From positions 477,750 to 541,749 of the forward strand of contig SJOL01008757.1 of the NCBI GenBank assembly GCA_004794785.1: 64,000 nt of DNA. Direction: 5' to 3'. Source of the stretch: Opisthorchis felineus. Taxonomy: Eukaryota; Platyhelminthes; Trematoda; Opisthorchiida; Opisthorchiidae. The position numbers were made by a program, and so were the translations under genes. Within the stretch, counting starts at the first letter, position 1. Every line of letters begins with the position of its first letter. Of the stretch, positions 39,801 to 51,735 are shown piece after piece. Under the pieces are notes generated by a model, which ran no database searches, was not told the DNA's origin, and was given only the letters and a program-made list of their open reading frames with translations.

Positions 39801-41104
39801 GGCGTGTTCCATAGCCAGCATTTTTGTAGCAGGGGTTGAGTCGATTTTGAGCCAAAAGAATGCTCGGCTGCTCCGCGATGTCAAGAATTCCTTAAAAGCA
39901 CTTATATTCCTTCTACTACTCTCGTGCACCAAACACTAGTGTCCCTATAGCAATGCTTCCAAATCAAAAGCTGCCATTGGCCACCTAGGATTTCACTGTT
40001 TTTTTCTTCGCACCAATCACCTATTGCCCCGCAGTCTTGTCAAACGAGCCCAGTGTCCGTGGCTATCAGTTTCTACAATTTGTACTTGCATCAGCTATTC
40101 GCTGTGCCAAGAAGATTATCACGCCACGTTCATTGGCCGTCACACCATTATTTTGTGGAATATATTTGAAATCAATAGAATGGTGAAAAAAAGTGATGAA
40201 TTATAGACCCTCATTCCATATAAACTTGAAAGAATAGCAAACTCTGTATTATGAAGAACCCATACCTAAAAATTGTGATCAACGGGATACGCATGAGGCC
40301 AGTTAATAAGACTGCCATTTGTCGAGTAATTTCATGTAACACTCAAGAAGTTTATACTTCTTGGATCCCTAAATCATCAGTGTACCTCACAGGTCTGGAG
40401 AGAGGGCCACCAAAGATAATAATTGTGAAGTTAGGGCAAGAAATGTCATATGCATTCGTTTAGCGTAAGCTTTACAGAGAGTCGGAACGATGCAACTGAA
40501 TTAATAGGAAATTTTCCAGTTTGGCCACGGAGACGGCACCTGGATTTGTCAGTCGCCACGTGCGTTTCACGCTGTGCTGCTGAGTATGAATGAGCAGTCA
40601 TTTTACCGCACATACCTACCTCTTTTTAGCTCCAAGGGATAGTGAAAATCTATTTACCACTGGCAGTAAATCAGGTTCACACAAGAAAGTCTTAATTCAG
40701 AAGCCAAACAGGACCGTTGTCTGTCTTCAGAGAGTAAGGATGAGATCCTGCTGCGTTGATCAGGCCCCTCTAGTTCAAACAGCGGGACTAAATCTATTTT
40801 GGGACACACATTATGGTGAGACAACCCTGTCGCAAAGATATCGATCTTTGTGTCCATGCTTAAGATTAACTCATTGAAGGCCTCTTCTCATTGAGTCTCT
40901 TCTTCAGCTTGCACGATTTCATAATAATTGTTCTTGAATGTTTTCATTCATTTTCAATTAAGAGTATTATGTAGCGGGTTTCACGTAGCTACAGCCATAT
41001 AAAAGTCGCCTCCAAATAACCAGCTAAACTACACCGTCCGAAAATCAAGGCAATAAAGTTGGTGCCATATGCACAATATTTCACACAAAAATGCCTGTCT
41101 AAAC
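33913..41104. other. Non-genic stretch
   Basis: Only short unrecognised open frames. An AT microsatellite lies at 36791-36819. No domain, RNA gene or element ends were identified. Confidence 0.4.
36791..36819. repeat. AT dinucleotide microsatellite
   Basis: About 14 AT units without interruption. Confidence 0.9.
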
Positions 41105-41165
41105 TGTTCAGCACCCAAGGAACCATGGTTTCGGATCTAACTCATCAGCGCACTCCTTGGATGGA
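41105..41165 (-). ncRNA. Hammerhead-like motif with palindromic ACCATGGT (doubtful activity)
   Basis: The minus strand reads CTGATGA (41148 to 41142), a nine-base spacer, then CGAAACCATGGTT. The CUGAUGA and GAAA boxes are both present and are followed by the palindrome ACCAUGGU, where a very short stem III would be. The flanks CCAAGG and CCUUGG can pair as a stem I, but not right next to the core. The spacer GUUAGAUCC cannot form a proper stem II beyond one G-C pair. It could be an eroded hammerhead of a second type, or coincidence. Confidence 0.35.
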
Positions 41166-41319
41166 GTTCATCCTAATCACTTATCGGTTATTCACCGAAA
41201 CGCTAAAGGCTATAAAAGCTTATACCTAGCAGGCAGCTTTTCTGTTTACCTATTTGCATCCTTTCATGTATTCACATAAAACATTGGATGAGCTAGTCGC
41301 CTGGTCTTAAAGAACCGTC

Positions 41320-41445
41320 TAACTAAAGAACACACTGCTCATTAGGTATCTGAAAACTCCTCGACAACCACAGCTGCTTTCGCCTTTCTCGTCAGGCACG
41401 CACAGAACATCCTAAACGAGAGATCAGCTGAACGCAATTGAGGCT
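41320..41445 (-). repeat. Decayed hammerhead-bearing repeat copy
   Basis: The blocks ACACACTGCTCATTAGG, CTGAAAACTCCTCGACA and an antisense hammerhead-like piece match the copies at 51.5 and 62.7 kb. The minus strand gives CTGACGAG, a shortened stem II, then CGAAAGCAGCTGTGG. Stem II is truncated and the nucleotide at the cleavage site is G, so it should be inactive. Directly after it, AAACGAGAGATCAGCTGAA is an arm of the family in inverted orientation. Confidence 0.55.
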
Positions 41446-44400
41446 TCCTTTACAATCAAACCAGTAAGAAAATGAGTGACCCTGACGCTAATTTCTGTGA
41501 TTCAGCAGTAAAAGTGTGACTAGTCTTATGACCATTATTTTTCATTGACTGACTGCCTGGTAGCGCGCAATATGCCCTCTTTTAGGACAAGTGCATTTAA
41601 AACTATTGATCACCTTCCGATGATATACGGTCTGCGAAGGCGTGACAATCACGTGTTGAAGAAAGTATGTTCATTCTGTCACTGGTTATAGTGCTAACCT
41701 AGAAGACCAGATCAGATGCAATTTGTTGTTACTGTCTGTCCCAAATAAGTGATTGCACAAAAAATGGAACTGAAACTCCCCACTAGCACAGTTTTACATC
41801 AACCAAGGAAATGTCCCGAAAAGAAACTGCTTCCCAGAAAAGAGAGCGAAATAGTCTAGAGAAGAGATGTAAGCTGAATCTCCAGAAAGATGCTCCTACA
41901 GCGAACAAAGCCGTCAGCGCACTTTGAAAATATTTGTTGCAAATATGCCACAACACAACAAAAACTGCGGTGTCCTAGGTCAAAGGAAAATTGGACAACA
42001 GTGGGTGTTCATAAAAAAAACCGGTTGTCTGAAAGTTAATTAGTGCTTTTGATGAAAAGAAACAGTAGCAGACTTCCATGATGCAACTTTTGAAGACAAT
42101 AATCATTCACCCCATGAAAGTGACTTCTGGGAGGATGTTCTGACATGCTTTTACATGCGTGGATGTATCTGCTAATTTATTGCGGAAAATATGAATAAAG
42201 GGTAACTTATCTGGAAATTTCATTCCTCTCAATTTTCAAACACCCGTGCATCAAGTAAGGAAAAATGTAGTAAATGTGCTTAAATCTGGCATGTGATCAC
42301 CTACCTCAGTACCGTTTTTAAGCAGAATCAAGTTTCGTCTCACATCATTTTAGCGTACCTTGTTTCGTCCATCCACAGACAGAAAATCAGTTTACTTGAA
42401 CCCAGTCCAATTCAAGTTTCATGCGGATGTGTACCGACGCTTTCGATTTATTGATTAAATGCACCTACACTGAATAGGATGGTTCACCATGGGTATATGT
42501 CCCGAAAACAAGCTTTTCAGACACTCCTCGATCATATGTGTGTCTTGCAAATCTGCAAAACAAGTTAACAAACTACTATCTACTCTGGACCAACTGTAAT
42601 TCAATAGAAAAACCGTTGTGAAAACACCGACCAAAACCACGTTAATTTGTGAAACAATCTGTGCATCAGAGCCTCTAAGACGCTGAAAATCAGAAATGCC
42701 TATCTGAGTGTATGTGTTCTACATCTCGCTGACAACACTTTCTAAGTTCTAACCTTATCATTCACATAGGAGTTTCCTGAAGCCAGATTGAAACCCCTGC
42801 ATTGATCTCTCAAAGGTAAGAATCGAAGCACAAAGACAAGGGAAGTGCACATTGTACATTTGCTACAAGTCGCTGTTTCTCAGTCAGATGAGGTAGATCC
42901 GAACGCAACCACCACATTGGTTATTCACCTTTGAAGTAAGGGTTGTGTAGCCGCCTTCATGGTGGGGATTTGTTTTGGCTCCTCGGTTAAGTTCTAACAA
43001 CTTTAACACAACGGAGATGTAATGGTACACCCAGCAGGTGAGCAAAACTTATCCCAACTATTGCTGTGGAAACCAAGGTGAAGATGCTCTCTACCTTTTA
43101 TATATATCTCCACGGGTGGTTGACTAAACGAGAGAATGGATGATCAAATGAATAAGTGGATGAATGAGCAAATGAACGAGTGGGTTGGTCACCTTTGCGG
43201 ACTGAAACCCATGCGTAACACCAGCCTACTTTTTCAGCGCGCTAACCTGATACCTCAGATGTTTCGTTACCAAATAATGCTGGAGAGTATTGATGTTCGT
43301 TTGGCGTGTCGCGTCCAGTTTCTCGCCACCTCGCGACAGAGTGATCGATACACCAAGGGCCGGCTACGATACTGCGTCAGCACAGTACACTTTTTGGAGT
43401 AACCGTTATTTAAAATTTGTTACCATGGCTGCATTCGTTGACTTGTCAGATTAATCCCCCCAACCTATGATTACAAGCCTGTTTCGTTCTTATGGATTTA
43501 AGATGAGCGAAGGATAATAAGCAAGTTTTCTTTCCCCGGCTCATAGCTGAGTGAGCAATTTTTCGCAGACGTCGACAACAGTCCATACAAAGCTAATGTT
43601 AAAACTTCATGATCAAAGAGTATTCTGCTAACATGCGAGCTGCTGAAACACTGGTCAGTGCCACAAGAGATAGGCCTTTAATCTTCCGCTTCTACAGCTC
43701 TTTGCTAAAAAGCACTTCACGCCTCTCAGTCGTTGGTTCAATCAACCATTTTTTTACGTTCACTAAAATGTATTCTAGATTCCTACCACTGATTCGCTCC
43801 ATAAAACTCGACAATTTTTTTGCCAAACACGTAGTCAGTGCTGCATAAAAATTGACCGGTAAAATGCGGAGCCGGTCTGAACAGCTCAACTAAGGCCTGT
43901 GCATGTAATCTAACCAAGTGTTGCAACGCCACACATTTGCGTACAGGCGAAGCTAAACACCGCTACATCCGCCGGTAGCTCGCAATTTTCGGATTACAGA
44001 TCGTCCTTAGTGGTGTGCAACTTTGTCTACTCCGTATTAGCCTGGCTTATGTGAAGTGTGTGAACTTTTGAGAAATTTCACTCCAGGTTGAAACGTGGAT
44101 TGCTGGTTGGCACTATTGAGTCACTGGTGTTCTGCTTTATCGATTACTTCTTGCACAGCTCAGTCCAATCGTTTTTTGAATTCTTGTTGTTTCATTACAT
44201 CAAGACTCCATCAAACACAGGCACAGCACAGTCGGTTACATTTAGACGTACTGGATCCAGCATGTGCTCCGGTGCCATCTGTCATTTATCGACCTTTAAT
44301 ACTATGCTTCCTTTTGCTACCAAGGATCACAGCACATATATATAAATATATTTTCAAATAAGCCACCATGTCACCAAACGCTCCTGAACGTGGCTTGCTT

Positions 44401-45000
44401 ATGGTGATTGTTAGTGACTTGTTGTTCAATGACTAAGAACGTGAAAAACGATTTATTCAAACCCGAAGCTCGGAGCACCAGCTTTAGTGGCATCTATTGA
44501 AACAAGAAGTCTCATAATTTGGGAATCATTCCACGGATGAAGACTGGCCCAAAATAGCGCAAACAAGAGAGCTAATCATGGGCCAAAATAAAGAACAATG
44601 AGAGAAATGGGAACGTTTTTCCTGTTTTTTTGGTGAATGAATTCAATAAGCATAATGGCTCAGGTAGACACAATTGTGATATCGTGCAAGGCATCACCCG
44701 AATTTATCATCCCTTGCAAAAGTGGATCTGTGGGTAGCATTTCCTGAGTATCTTTATGCAAATCGACGTTGTTTTGATCGCCCAGTGCACATAGACTTGA
44801 GTCGTTTCCAAGGTGTATCCCCTTGACTGTAGGTGCTTCATTGCAGTGGATTTTCAGTGGCTGGGGGAGGGGATCAACCACGCACCTCTGGGAAAATCCC
44901 AATGAGTCAGGGATGAATTGGGCCTTCAGATTTGAGGACAGCGTCTACATGATTATTGGTTACTGGTTTGCTTCTTTTGCTGTCTGAATAACTTAAAGCT
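41446..45000. other. Non-genic stretch
   Basis: No gene recognised. An imperfect ATGA tetranucleotide tract lies at about 43136-43183 (GATGAATGAGCAAATGAACG and similar). Confidence 0.4.
43136..43183. repeat. Imperfect ATGA/AATG tetranucleotide tract
   Basis: Repeated ATGA, ATAA and ATGAACG-like units, giving a run of Met-Asn-Glu/Lys codons in one frame. It is a simple repeat, not a protein signal. Confidence 0.5.
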
Positions 45001-45180
45001 TGGCGAACTACACTCATTTGCAAACAAATTTGGTTTTGCGAGAGATTCACTTGGAACCCGGCTGAATCTCTCGTTTGCGATGTTTCAGGCAACTGAATGT
45101 GCACAAACGAGAGATTCAGTTGGGTTCCAGGTGAGTCTCTCGCAAAACCAAATTTGTTTGCAAATGGGTGTATTTCGCTA
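45001..45180. repeat. Large inverted repeat (77-bp arms, 26-bp loop) of the hammerhead repeat family
   Basis: The left arm at 45001-45077 and the right arm at 45104-45180 are reverse complements with about 7 mismatches in 77. The loop is 26 bases. Arm landmarks are CATTTGCAAACAAATTTGG, TTTTGCGAGAGA and CTGAATCTCTCGTTTG. On the right side the sequence continues (to about 45235) into GTGCAATTTGGTTTCAAATA, the same block that follows the ribozyme in the 51.5-kb copy. RNA from either strand would fold into a long hairpin. It is best explained as two units of the family joined head to head. Confidence 0.85.
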
Positions 45181-45235
45181 ATTTCGTGCAATTTGGTTTC
45201 AAATAGAACATACGGTTGACGGAAACTTAACGCTT
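45181..45235 (-). repeat. Unit segment next to the inverted repeat
   Basis: Read on the minus strand, this gives CGTCAACC, TGTTCTATTTGAAACC, AAATTGCACGAAATTAGC, the linker that joins ribozyme and arm in the 51.5- and 62.7-kb copies. The ribozyme itself is missing here. Confidence 0.6.
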
Positions 45236-46524
45236 GATTTTAAGTGATGTTGTGTCATGCTTTTTCACCATGTATCTCTCTGTTATTAGAGGTAGATGTG
45301 TGTGATGACGTGTGTTAGCTGTCCATGTTGCGCTACATCTTGTATTAGAGTTATTACTAACGAATATCAGATTGCGAAAAAAAAACATAAATCAGCCTGC
45401 TTTCCTGGGGATTTGTCCCAGGGATAGGTACAATGCCTATCTATATCTCCTCCAACAACATCTACGGATGCAAGATCTAGTCCAGACGAAACGATTTAAA
45501 ATGTCACAGATATTCTCTGTTCATCTTGTGGCAGTGGCCCACACGGAAGGCTGTGCACACTCTATGGAGAAAAACAAGCAACTGACTGAAAGAAACCTGC
45601 CAGGCAAAACAACATTCATAACCGAAATTTAAAGTTGTATATCCAACTGAACCGGGGCAGAGGAGCATCTGTGTTAAACACAAAATTAACACAACTTAGA
45701 ATGCGGGTGGTTCATCGGAGAACCTACGGCATAATTCATATGGTAAGAGACAGACTGCCACAATTTACATTTTCTCCTGTTGCCTCCTAGTGCTCAAATC
45801 AACGGCAGCGCCTCCAACATCCATCATTGTATTATGCCGTATTTATTGCTAAGAAGTGGTCCGCCGGCTGACCACTTTGCAATACCCTCTCCACAAATAC
45901 TAATTAGCCCTTTGTTGTGGACGTGGTACAAATATTACATTTTCCTGTCTGCCAAATGTTTCAACTAGAGAATTCAACCAAGGAAACCGTCCTGGCTTGC
46001 CACATCACTATGCAACAAAAGTGAGGATTTTTGCATGGACTGTTAGTATTCTGTAAACTAAAATGTACCCGGCTTCGAAAATGAAAAACACGTTCTTCGA
46101 GATATGGTAGATTTTCCACTGTATCACTGTTCGTCCGACTCTGATTACCTCTCTTGGGTCTAAAAAGATAACACTTTAATCATTCGTCTTGAGTCAAACC
46201 GTCTCAATAATACGGCAAAATTAGTGATTTTCTCCAAAGTTGTCAAAAAAAACAGAAAGTACGGTACTAACGTCAACATAATTTTAAATTTCATTCTGAG
46301 GGATTGTAAATAAACTGCCAAAATGAACGTTTATTACCGATTATTTGTTCAGACCGGGCAAAATGTTTTAGAAAATGAAAAGTGCTACGATGCAAGCGAG
46401 TATAAAACGGAGAGGCCGCATCCCCTGAATGTCGCTGTTAGAGACCCAAAGCGAACACTGGGCAGATGGAAGGGAACATAAAGGCGAAATGTACTCATTT
46501 GAAACTTATGTTAGTGTTAACGGA

Positions 46525-46680
46525 AGAATCAACTGAATCCCAGCTAAACCTCTCGTTTATATAATTCTGCTTTAACCGAATGTGCTGCACATGGGCCGGT
46601 CCATGTTTCTGTTGGAACTTTGTTCGAGATGTTGCGGTGTATTTTGTTGACATAGCAGACTACTTGGGAACCACACCTAC
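46525..46680 (+). repeat. Partial, diverged copy of the hammerhead repeat unit
   Basis: CTGAATCCCAGCTAAACCTC, CTCGTTTAT and then AACCGAATGTGCTGCACAT match the arm and the part after it in the 45-kb and 62.6-kb copies. GGTGTATTTTGTTGACATAG aligns with GTGTATCTTCTCGATGGAGC near 62671. The ribozyme part is absent. Confidence 0.5.
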
Positions 46681-49546
46681 GTGGCGACAGGCAGCAAAAT
46701 CGTCCGGCAGGTATCAAGCATCTGTGGCACCACCTATCAAATGACACAACCAGAAGAGGTGCCGAATAGCCTTTCTGGACTTTAGGCAAGCCAGTCGCAT
46801 TGCGTGAACGTCTTCTTCCGTTTAGCCGTGACAATTCTGTTGCTTCTAGCCTGGGTTAGTGGATTATTGGTAACAGGCTCACCCTGTGGATCAGTATCCG
46901 GGATTCAATTCACTGCGCAACCAAAGATACACATTGCTAATGAGCTTTGCTAAAAGCATCAGAACAAGGTTAGAACAGCTTAAATCAGAGTGATAGGAAT
47001 GCAGAATTTATGGACCCCACAACCGACCATAGTAATCACAATAGACATCGATTCTATGTCACTACGTTATCGACTAACTTGTAACTTCAGCTTTCTTTAA
47101 GCTTCTTGTTCCATCCACATAAGACGCTTCAGCGGATCAATCGATACCGAGCGTTAAGAGGCAGCCAAATGATGGAATACTGAAAAACGATACCTCAGAA
47201 GCACCGACCGAACCTCCAAAATGTCGTGCGTTTACGATCTTTCCAATTCAGTATAGCTTGTAGACGGGTGTGAAAAATTAGGCAGCGTGAAAAAATGACT
47301 AGGAGATAATTTCATTATTTCATTCTATGTCATTCATTGCACACCTCACTCATTTTGGCAAATTAATTCTGTGGAGAACAAGGCCAACAAATTCTATAAA
47401 CTATTAATCGGGGATTAAGGATCATTCAAAGTCCGGGTTATTCAGTCTATTTCAAAGGAAGCTACCCACACCGAGGAGTGATTACGGTGGACAGATAAAT
47501 GTTTTTCCGTCGTTGCTAGAAGAGACTGATGGCCATTTTGAAGAAGTTCGACAAAACTACCAGGAACATAGGTAAGGTCTTTCATGTAGACACTTTTGAC
47601 AATGCAATTTGCTTCATTGATGATGTACTTCTGGAATTACAAGTCCAAATTCAGTGGTTTTCCGGTAGACATTGGCAGAGCAGTTGATAGAAATTCTTCC
47701 CAGAGATGCAGTCGAATTAAAACATAGAGAACGGGTAGCACAAAGCAGTTTATGAATGTCTTATGTTCAGCAAAACTGATAAGCACTTTTCAAGCACAAT
47801 TATTTGATTGAAACGAAGTTCTTGGTCGTGGCAACGGAACATTAAGAAGGAAGTCGTGCGGTTATTTTCTTCTCAGTCTAGATATAATGGTTGCATCGGC
47901 GTGCTGTGTTTTTTCTACGTAGCAATCTAGTGGGTCACTCAGCTCACTTGTTCCCAAAGAATATTCTGCTCTTTGCGGTAGTCTACCGCAAGAACTTTTA
48001 TTCCTACAAATAGACCTATTTTGCAAGGATCAGTAAATCAGAGGCAGTGTTTGTGACTATTCTGGCCATAAACGATTGAGTTTACTAAAAAACCGCTGTG
48101 CGGGTGACCTTCATCGTTGCTCTCAGATGGACGCGTCCCGGTTAGTATTGAGTTCTTTTCAGTCCTTCTCGCGAATCAGAATACATTAATTTCCATGAAT
48201 AACGTTGGGAAAAGGGATTTCTTGGAGTGTTTCCTGTATTCGGAGGAGACAGCATTAAGATTCGGCAGTTGAAACTGCTTTGAAGGGGTGGCTTTTATTC
48301 TTTTTGCGCAGAATTTTGTGCTGTTCTGATATTAGCACTTTGCATATGTATAAGCGAAATATGTATGTATATATATGTTAATGAAGTTAAATTTATAAAA
48401 GAGAGTAGTAAGCAATACAGTATGGCACATCACACTGCAAAATGAAGTACAGCACAGTGCAAAGATTACTGTACAGTTCCTCAGCAACCCAAGCTAGGAG
48501 GTTTCGGTGGCAAACAACATCAGGCTGCTATAGGCTTGGATGGCGTTACTCATCCGGACGACAGCCAGGGTCGTCTAACACACGAATGTTGGAACAAAAA
48601 ATGAAAATCGCCCCCTGATTCATGAGTATGCTTGACACGGTTGCCCAGTTAATGGTTGTTATCTTATCACCCTGGTCTCCATTGCAATTCCTGGTATAAA
48701 TTTAGGATCGAATGCAGTATCTCTCTAGACCATAGCTAAACTCGTCTGTTCATCATACAGTTGAGTTTTTCTGGAAATGATATTGGTCCTGGTAGGTGCT
48801 GTACGAAATGCGTCATCAGTTCACATGGCTTTACAATAGAGACCACAGGAAATTGACGCTCAACCGTCTCACATACTGGCCCTTAAGCGATCCAATAAGC
48901 GGGCACGTGCAGGTCCAGCGACTGATCCTATTCCTAACTTTGGTGGCGTCGTACGCAACAGTCCAGTGATGTATGTAGAACTCCTAGTTGTAGTGTACGC
49001 TTTGAAGCTTCACAAACCGAATATACAAAAAAGAAAGGAAGTGAGTCAACAGACCTGAGGGATTGGGCGTGTCACGTCCTAACCCACATGTACGCACTCA
49101 AGCGAGCAAGCATGCCCGGACGGACACATCTGCAAGTGAATCGGTTATCAGACTCACTGTCAATCCATGATTTGGTATTCGTTCCCTCTCCTGTCTGATT
49201 AAAGTCCTGCATTCTCGTCAAAACGTCAGTGTACTTACCGTGGATTGCACACGGTCGCTCTTCTTCTCGGGGCTACGGACGACTTAGAGTGTACCTGATC
49301 CGTTACACACTGGACACACCCAACACAGTGTAAGAGACGAACTATATACGGTCGCATCCTGCACTTCGTGGTTAGTCTGTTACAGTAGATGTGATTTATT
49401 TCGATTTCCGAGGTAATTTTAAAACTACTGTGCAAAGCAATTCGTACGCGCCCACAATCTCCCAAACGTCTATTGTTCCTTTGAATATGAGTACCAATAT
49501 GCAGTACAATATGGACTATATTTTATCAGAGATAGGTATAATAATA
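46681..49546. other. Non-genic stretch
   Basis: No gene recognised. An imperfect TATG/TA tract lies near 48345-48380. Confidence 0.4.
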
Positions 49547-50446
49547 CGAGGGTTGTAGCAGGATTGCAAATAAAGATGACGCAATTTTCACCGACACCGT
49601 CAAACGTCATTAAATTATTTAAGTTTGTGGAATAGTTTTTAACCAGTACCAATCGTTTCTCTTTATTGAAGGTAGCTAGTGAATTCCAGACAAAAACAAC
49701 GAGCCACCACTGAGTTTTTGATGAAGGAACGACGCAAGATGTGCAATATCCACATAAGCCTGACGAACATTTACGGAAATGACACCAGAGCAATTGCATA
49801 GATGGGTGGAGAAGTTTGGAGAAGGAGAGGCTAGTGTTGAAGACAAATGGCGCAATGAAAGACCAAAGTAATTAACGCTTCATGTCTCTTCTCCAAAATC
49901 TGGAAAGCTCAGGAGTCACTGGTCGAATAAGGAAGTCACAGTGACTAGGTGAGGTTTTCTGGGAGGTGGTCGTATTGCGATAAGCAAGGCACGTAATTCC
50001 AAAGCTCAGAAGAGCCATCGCTGGGAGCGAACAAGGGATCCGAATTCACCAACACCAAGGACCATCACACCCATCTTTATTAGTGAACTGGGCTATCGGT
50101 AAGTTAGGGTTGTCGGTAGTTGACTGTCCATCGTACAACCCGGATCTGACACTCCTCGATTTCTACACGTGTGATCCAACAAAAGACATTCTTCGGCGAC
50201 AACCACGATACTGAAGAGATAAAAGTGGCTAGGCAGAACTGGATACAACAGCGCACACCCGGATTCCTTCAGAAGGAAATATGAGAGCTAGGTTAACATA
50301 AACGTAAATACATTGCTTTTGATAGAGGCTATACTGAGTAGTACCTTTGTACTGAGAAAGAATTGTCTTACAAACGACTATGAAATGAACAGCTCTTGTC
50401 AGCTGAAAAAAGGAGAACATCTGTTTTACTTTCATTACAACCCTCG
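49547..50446 (+). mobile_element. Deleted mariner-type DNA transposon with intact ends
   Basis: A cut-and-paste transposon relic of 900 bp. The 11-bp terminal inverted repeats are perfect: CGAGGGTTGTA at 49547-49557 and TACAACCCTCG at 50436-50446. Each is flanked by TA (49545-49546 and 50447-50448), the target duplication of the Tc1/mariner group. Inside, coding traces run on the same strand: KFGEGEASVEDKWRNERP at about 49811-49871 resembles the mariner block F..G..S.ED..R.GRP, and SYNPDLTLLDFY at about 50128-50165 resembles HPPYSPDLAPSDYHLF around the last catalytic Asp. Full-length mariners are about 1.3 kb, so roughly a third is missing, and several stops break the frame. The element is dead, but its ends could still be recognised by a related transposase. 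Confidence 0.88.
49804..50390 (+). pseudogene. Mariner transposase remnant
   Basis: Fragments of a transposase in different frames. The N-terminal part (WVEKFGEGEASVEDKWRNER, from 49806) precedes where a helix-turn-helix would bind the terminal repeats. A middle part is scrambled. The PDL and LDF region near 50140-50160 belongs to the DDE/D catalytic core, and a C-terminal trace follows near 50215-50280 (EIKVARQNWIQQRTP, like the family's E.K..V..WL.....). Stops and frame changes rule out a functional protein. Confidence 0.75.
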
Positions 50447-51380
50447 TAGTACGTTAACAGTGGTTACGTTCATGAACTGGACCCCTTGTCTGCTTGTTCT
50501 GAAGGAAAACAGGTGGAGTCTGAATTGACCGAACAGGTTTGGGGAGTGAATAAAGGCAATTTTTTGACGATGTTGACGTAAATTTTACACAGTGCTATAA
50601 TGCATAACACCAAACCCAGTATTCACTGGAAGCCGTCGTTTACATTTCTTTTCTCAAAGCTTACATGGAACCAAGCTAGTGCTTGCCGGTTGGTGTTCTT
50701 TCCGTTTCAAATCGTTCTATGGAGAAGTTTTGGGACAGAATAGGAAGTAGATCCCGGAAATTTTCCTAATTCTAATAGCCTCATACCCTCAGCTGAACAG
50801 TAAACGCACAGTTTTACCGTTAACGTGAACTCGTCTCGTATTGATAGTCTATCGTTTTGGAATCAGGCGACGTTCTACCTACCTACTGAACAATGAGGCA
50901 TTTGTCATGTAAGCCGGTGGATACGGACATCCAAGACATGTCTAAGGAACTCGGATTGGTCAATCTTATCCCCCCTTCCGTTTTATAGCCCCATATTATG
51001 CCCGGTTTATGTTACAAAGGAACAACATGACGCTTGGATGCAGTATCTCGACCTTTATGTGGGCATCCCTAACTTCACAAAAAGGTAAGACCCAAAGTAA
51101 TGACTTAATTGCACAGGATAGTAGACGATTAACTAAGTAGGCTATGCCGAAACAATCTAGAAGCTGTCCAAGACTCGCCAGTGTGGATTTTATCAAATAC
51201 ACTACTGACATCCGTGCTCTGTGTAATTGTATTTTGCTCCGAACAGCGAAAATCAAACAACAGGTCCATTCTGATAATAACAGTTATTTGGGAAGCAGCT
51301 GCTCGACCAATCCAAACATTGTGACAAAGCAAGCAAAGCCTTAATCTGGAAATACATCTGTCTCCAAAACGTACCACAAG
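50447..51380. other. Non-genic stretch
   Basis: Short open frames on both strands at 50996-51410, with no recognised domain. Confidence 0.4.
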
Positions 51381-51735
51381 ATTCCCGTCAGACGCATGTG
51401 TGTTCTTCATATTAATGATATTTTTCGCTTAGGAGTGCCAGTATTTCTCCATGAAAGTATTTGCCTCCTTATTATAGAAGGAATATTGATCGGTAATGCA
51501 CTACTCATAAGGTTGCTGAAAATTCTTCGACAGCCCACGACCGGTTTCGCCCTTCTTGGGGCTCATCAGGTAGGCGCAGTCCCCGAGTTTTCGTCAACCT
51601 CGTGTTCTACTTGAAACCAAACTGCACGAAATTAGCACTAGAAACATCACAAACGAGAGATTCAGGTGGATTTCAGGTGAGTCTCTCGCATGACCGAATT
51701 GGTTTGCAAATGAGTGTATTTCGTGAATACTGATC
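51380..51735 (-). repeat. Hammerhead-bearing repeat, copy with the best ribozyme
   Basis: Order on the + strand: a diverged middle part, CTACTCATAAGGTTGCTGAA, the antisense ribozyme (51528-51581), CGTCAACC, GTTCTACTTGAAACC, CACGAAATTAGC, a short spacer, then the family arm in the opposite orientation (CAAACGAGAGATTCAGG to GCAAATGAGTGTATTTCG, about 51652-51725). So the copy is a unit joined to an inverted arm, like the foldback at 45 kb. No coding potential was seen. Confidence 0.75.
51528..51581 (-). ncRNA. Hammerhead ribozyme (PLE-type, palindromic stem III)
   Basis: A self-cleaving RNA motif. On the minus strand the order is: stem I strand GCCTAC (51575-51570), CTGATGA (51569-51563), stem II GCCC with a six-base loop CAAGAA and GGGC, the GAAA box (51548-51545), the short palindrome ACCGGT sharing the last A of GAAA, C at the cleavage position (51539), then GTGGGC (51538-51533). 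GCCTAC and GTGGGC pair over six positions with one G-U, forming stem I right next to the core. All conserved core bases I can check are present, and the expected cut is between 51539 and 51538 on the minus strand. A stem III of only ACCGGU cannot form a normal hairpin, but two molecules can pair through the palindrome, as reported for Penelope-associated hammerheads that cleave as dimers. Activity is inferred, not shown. Confidence 0.85.
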
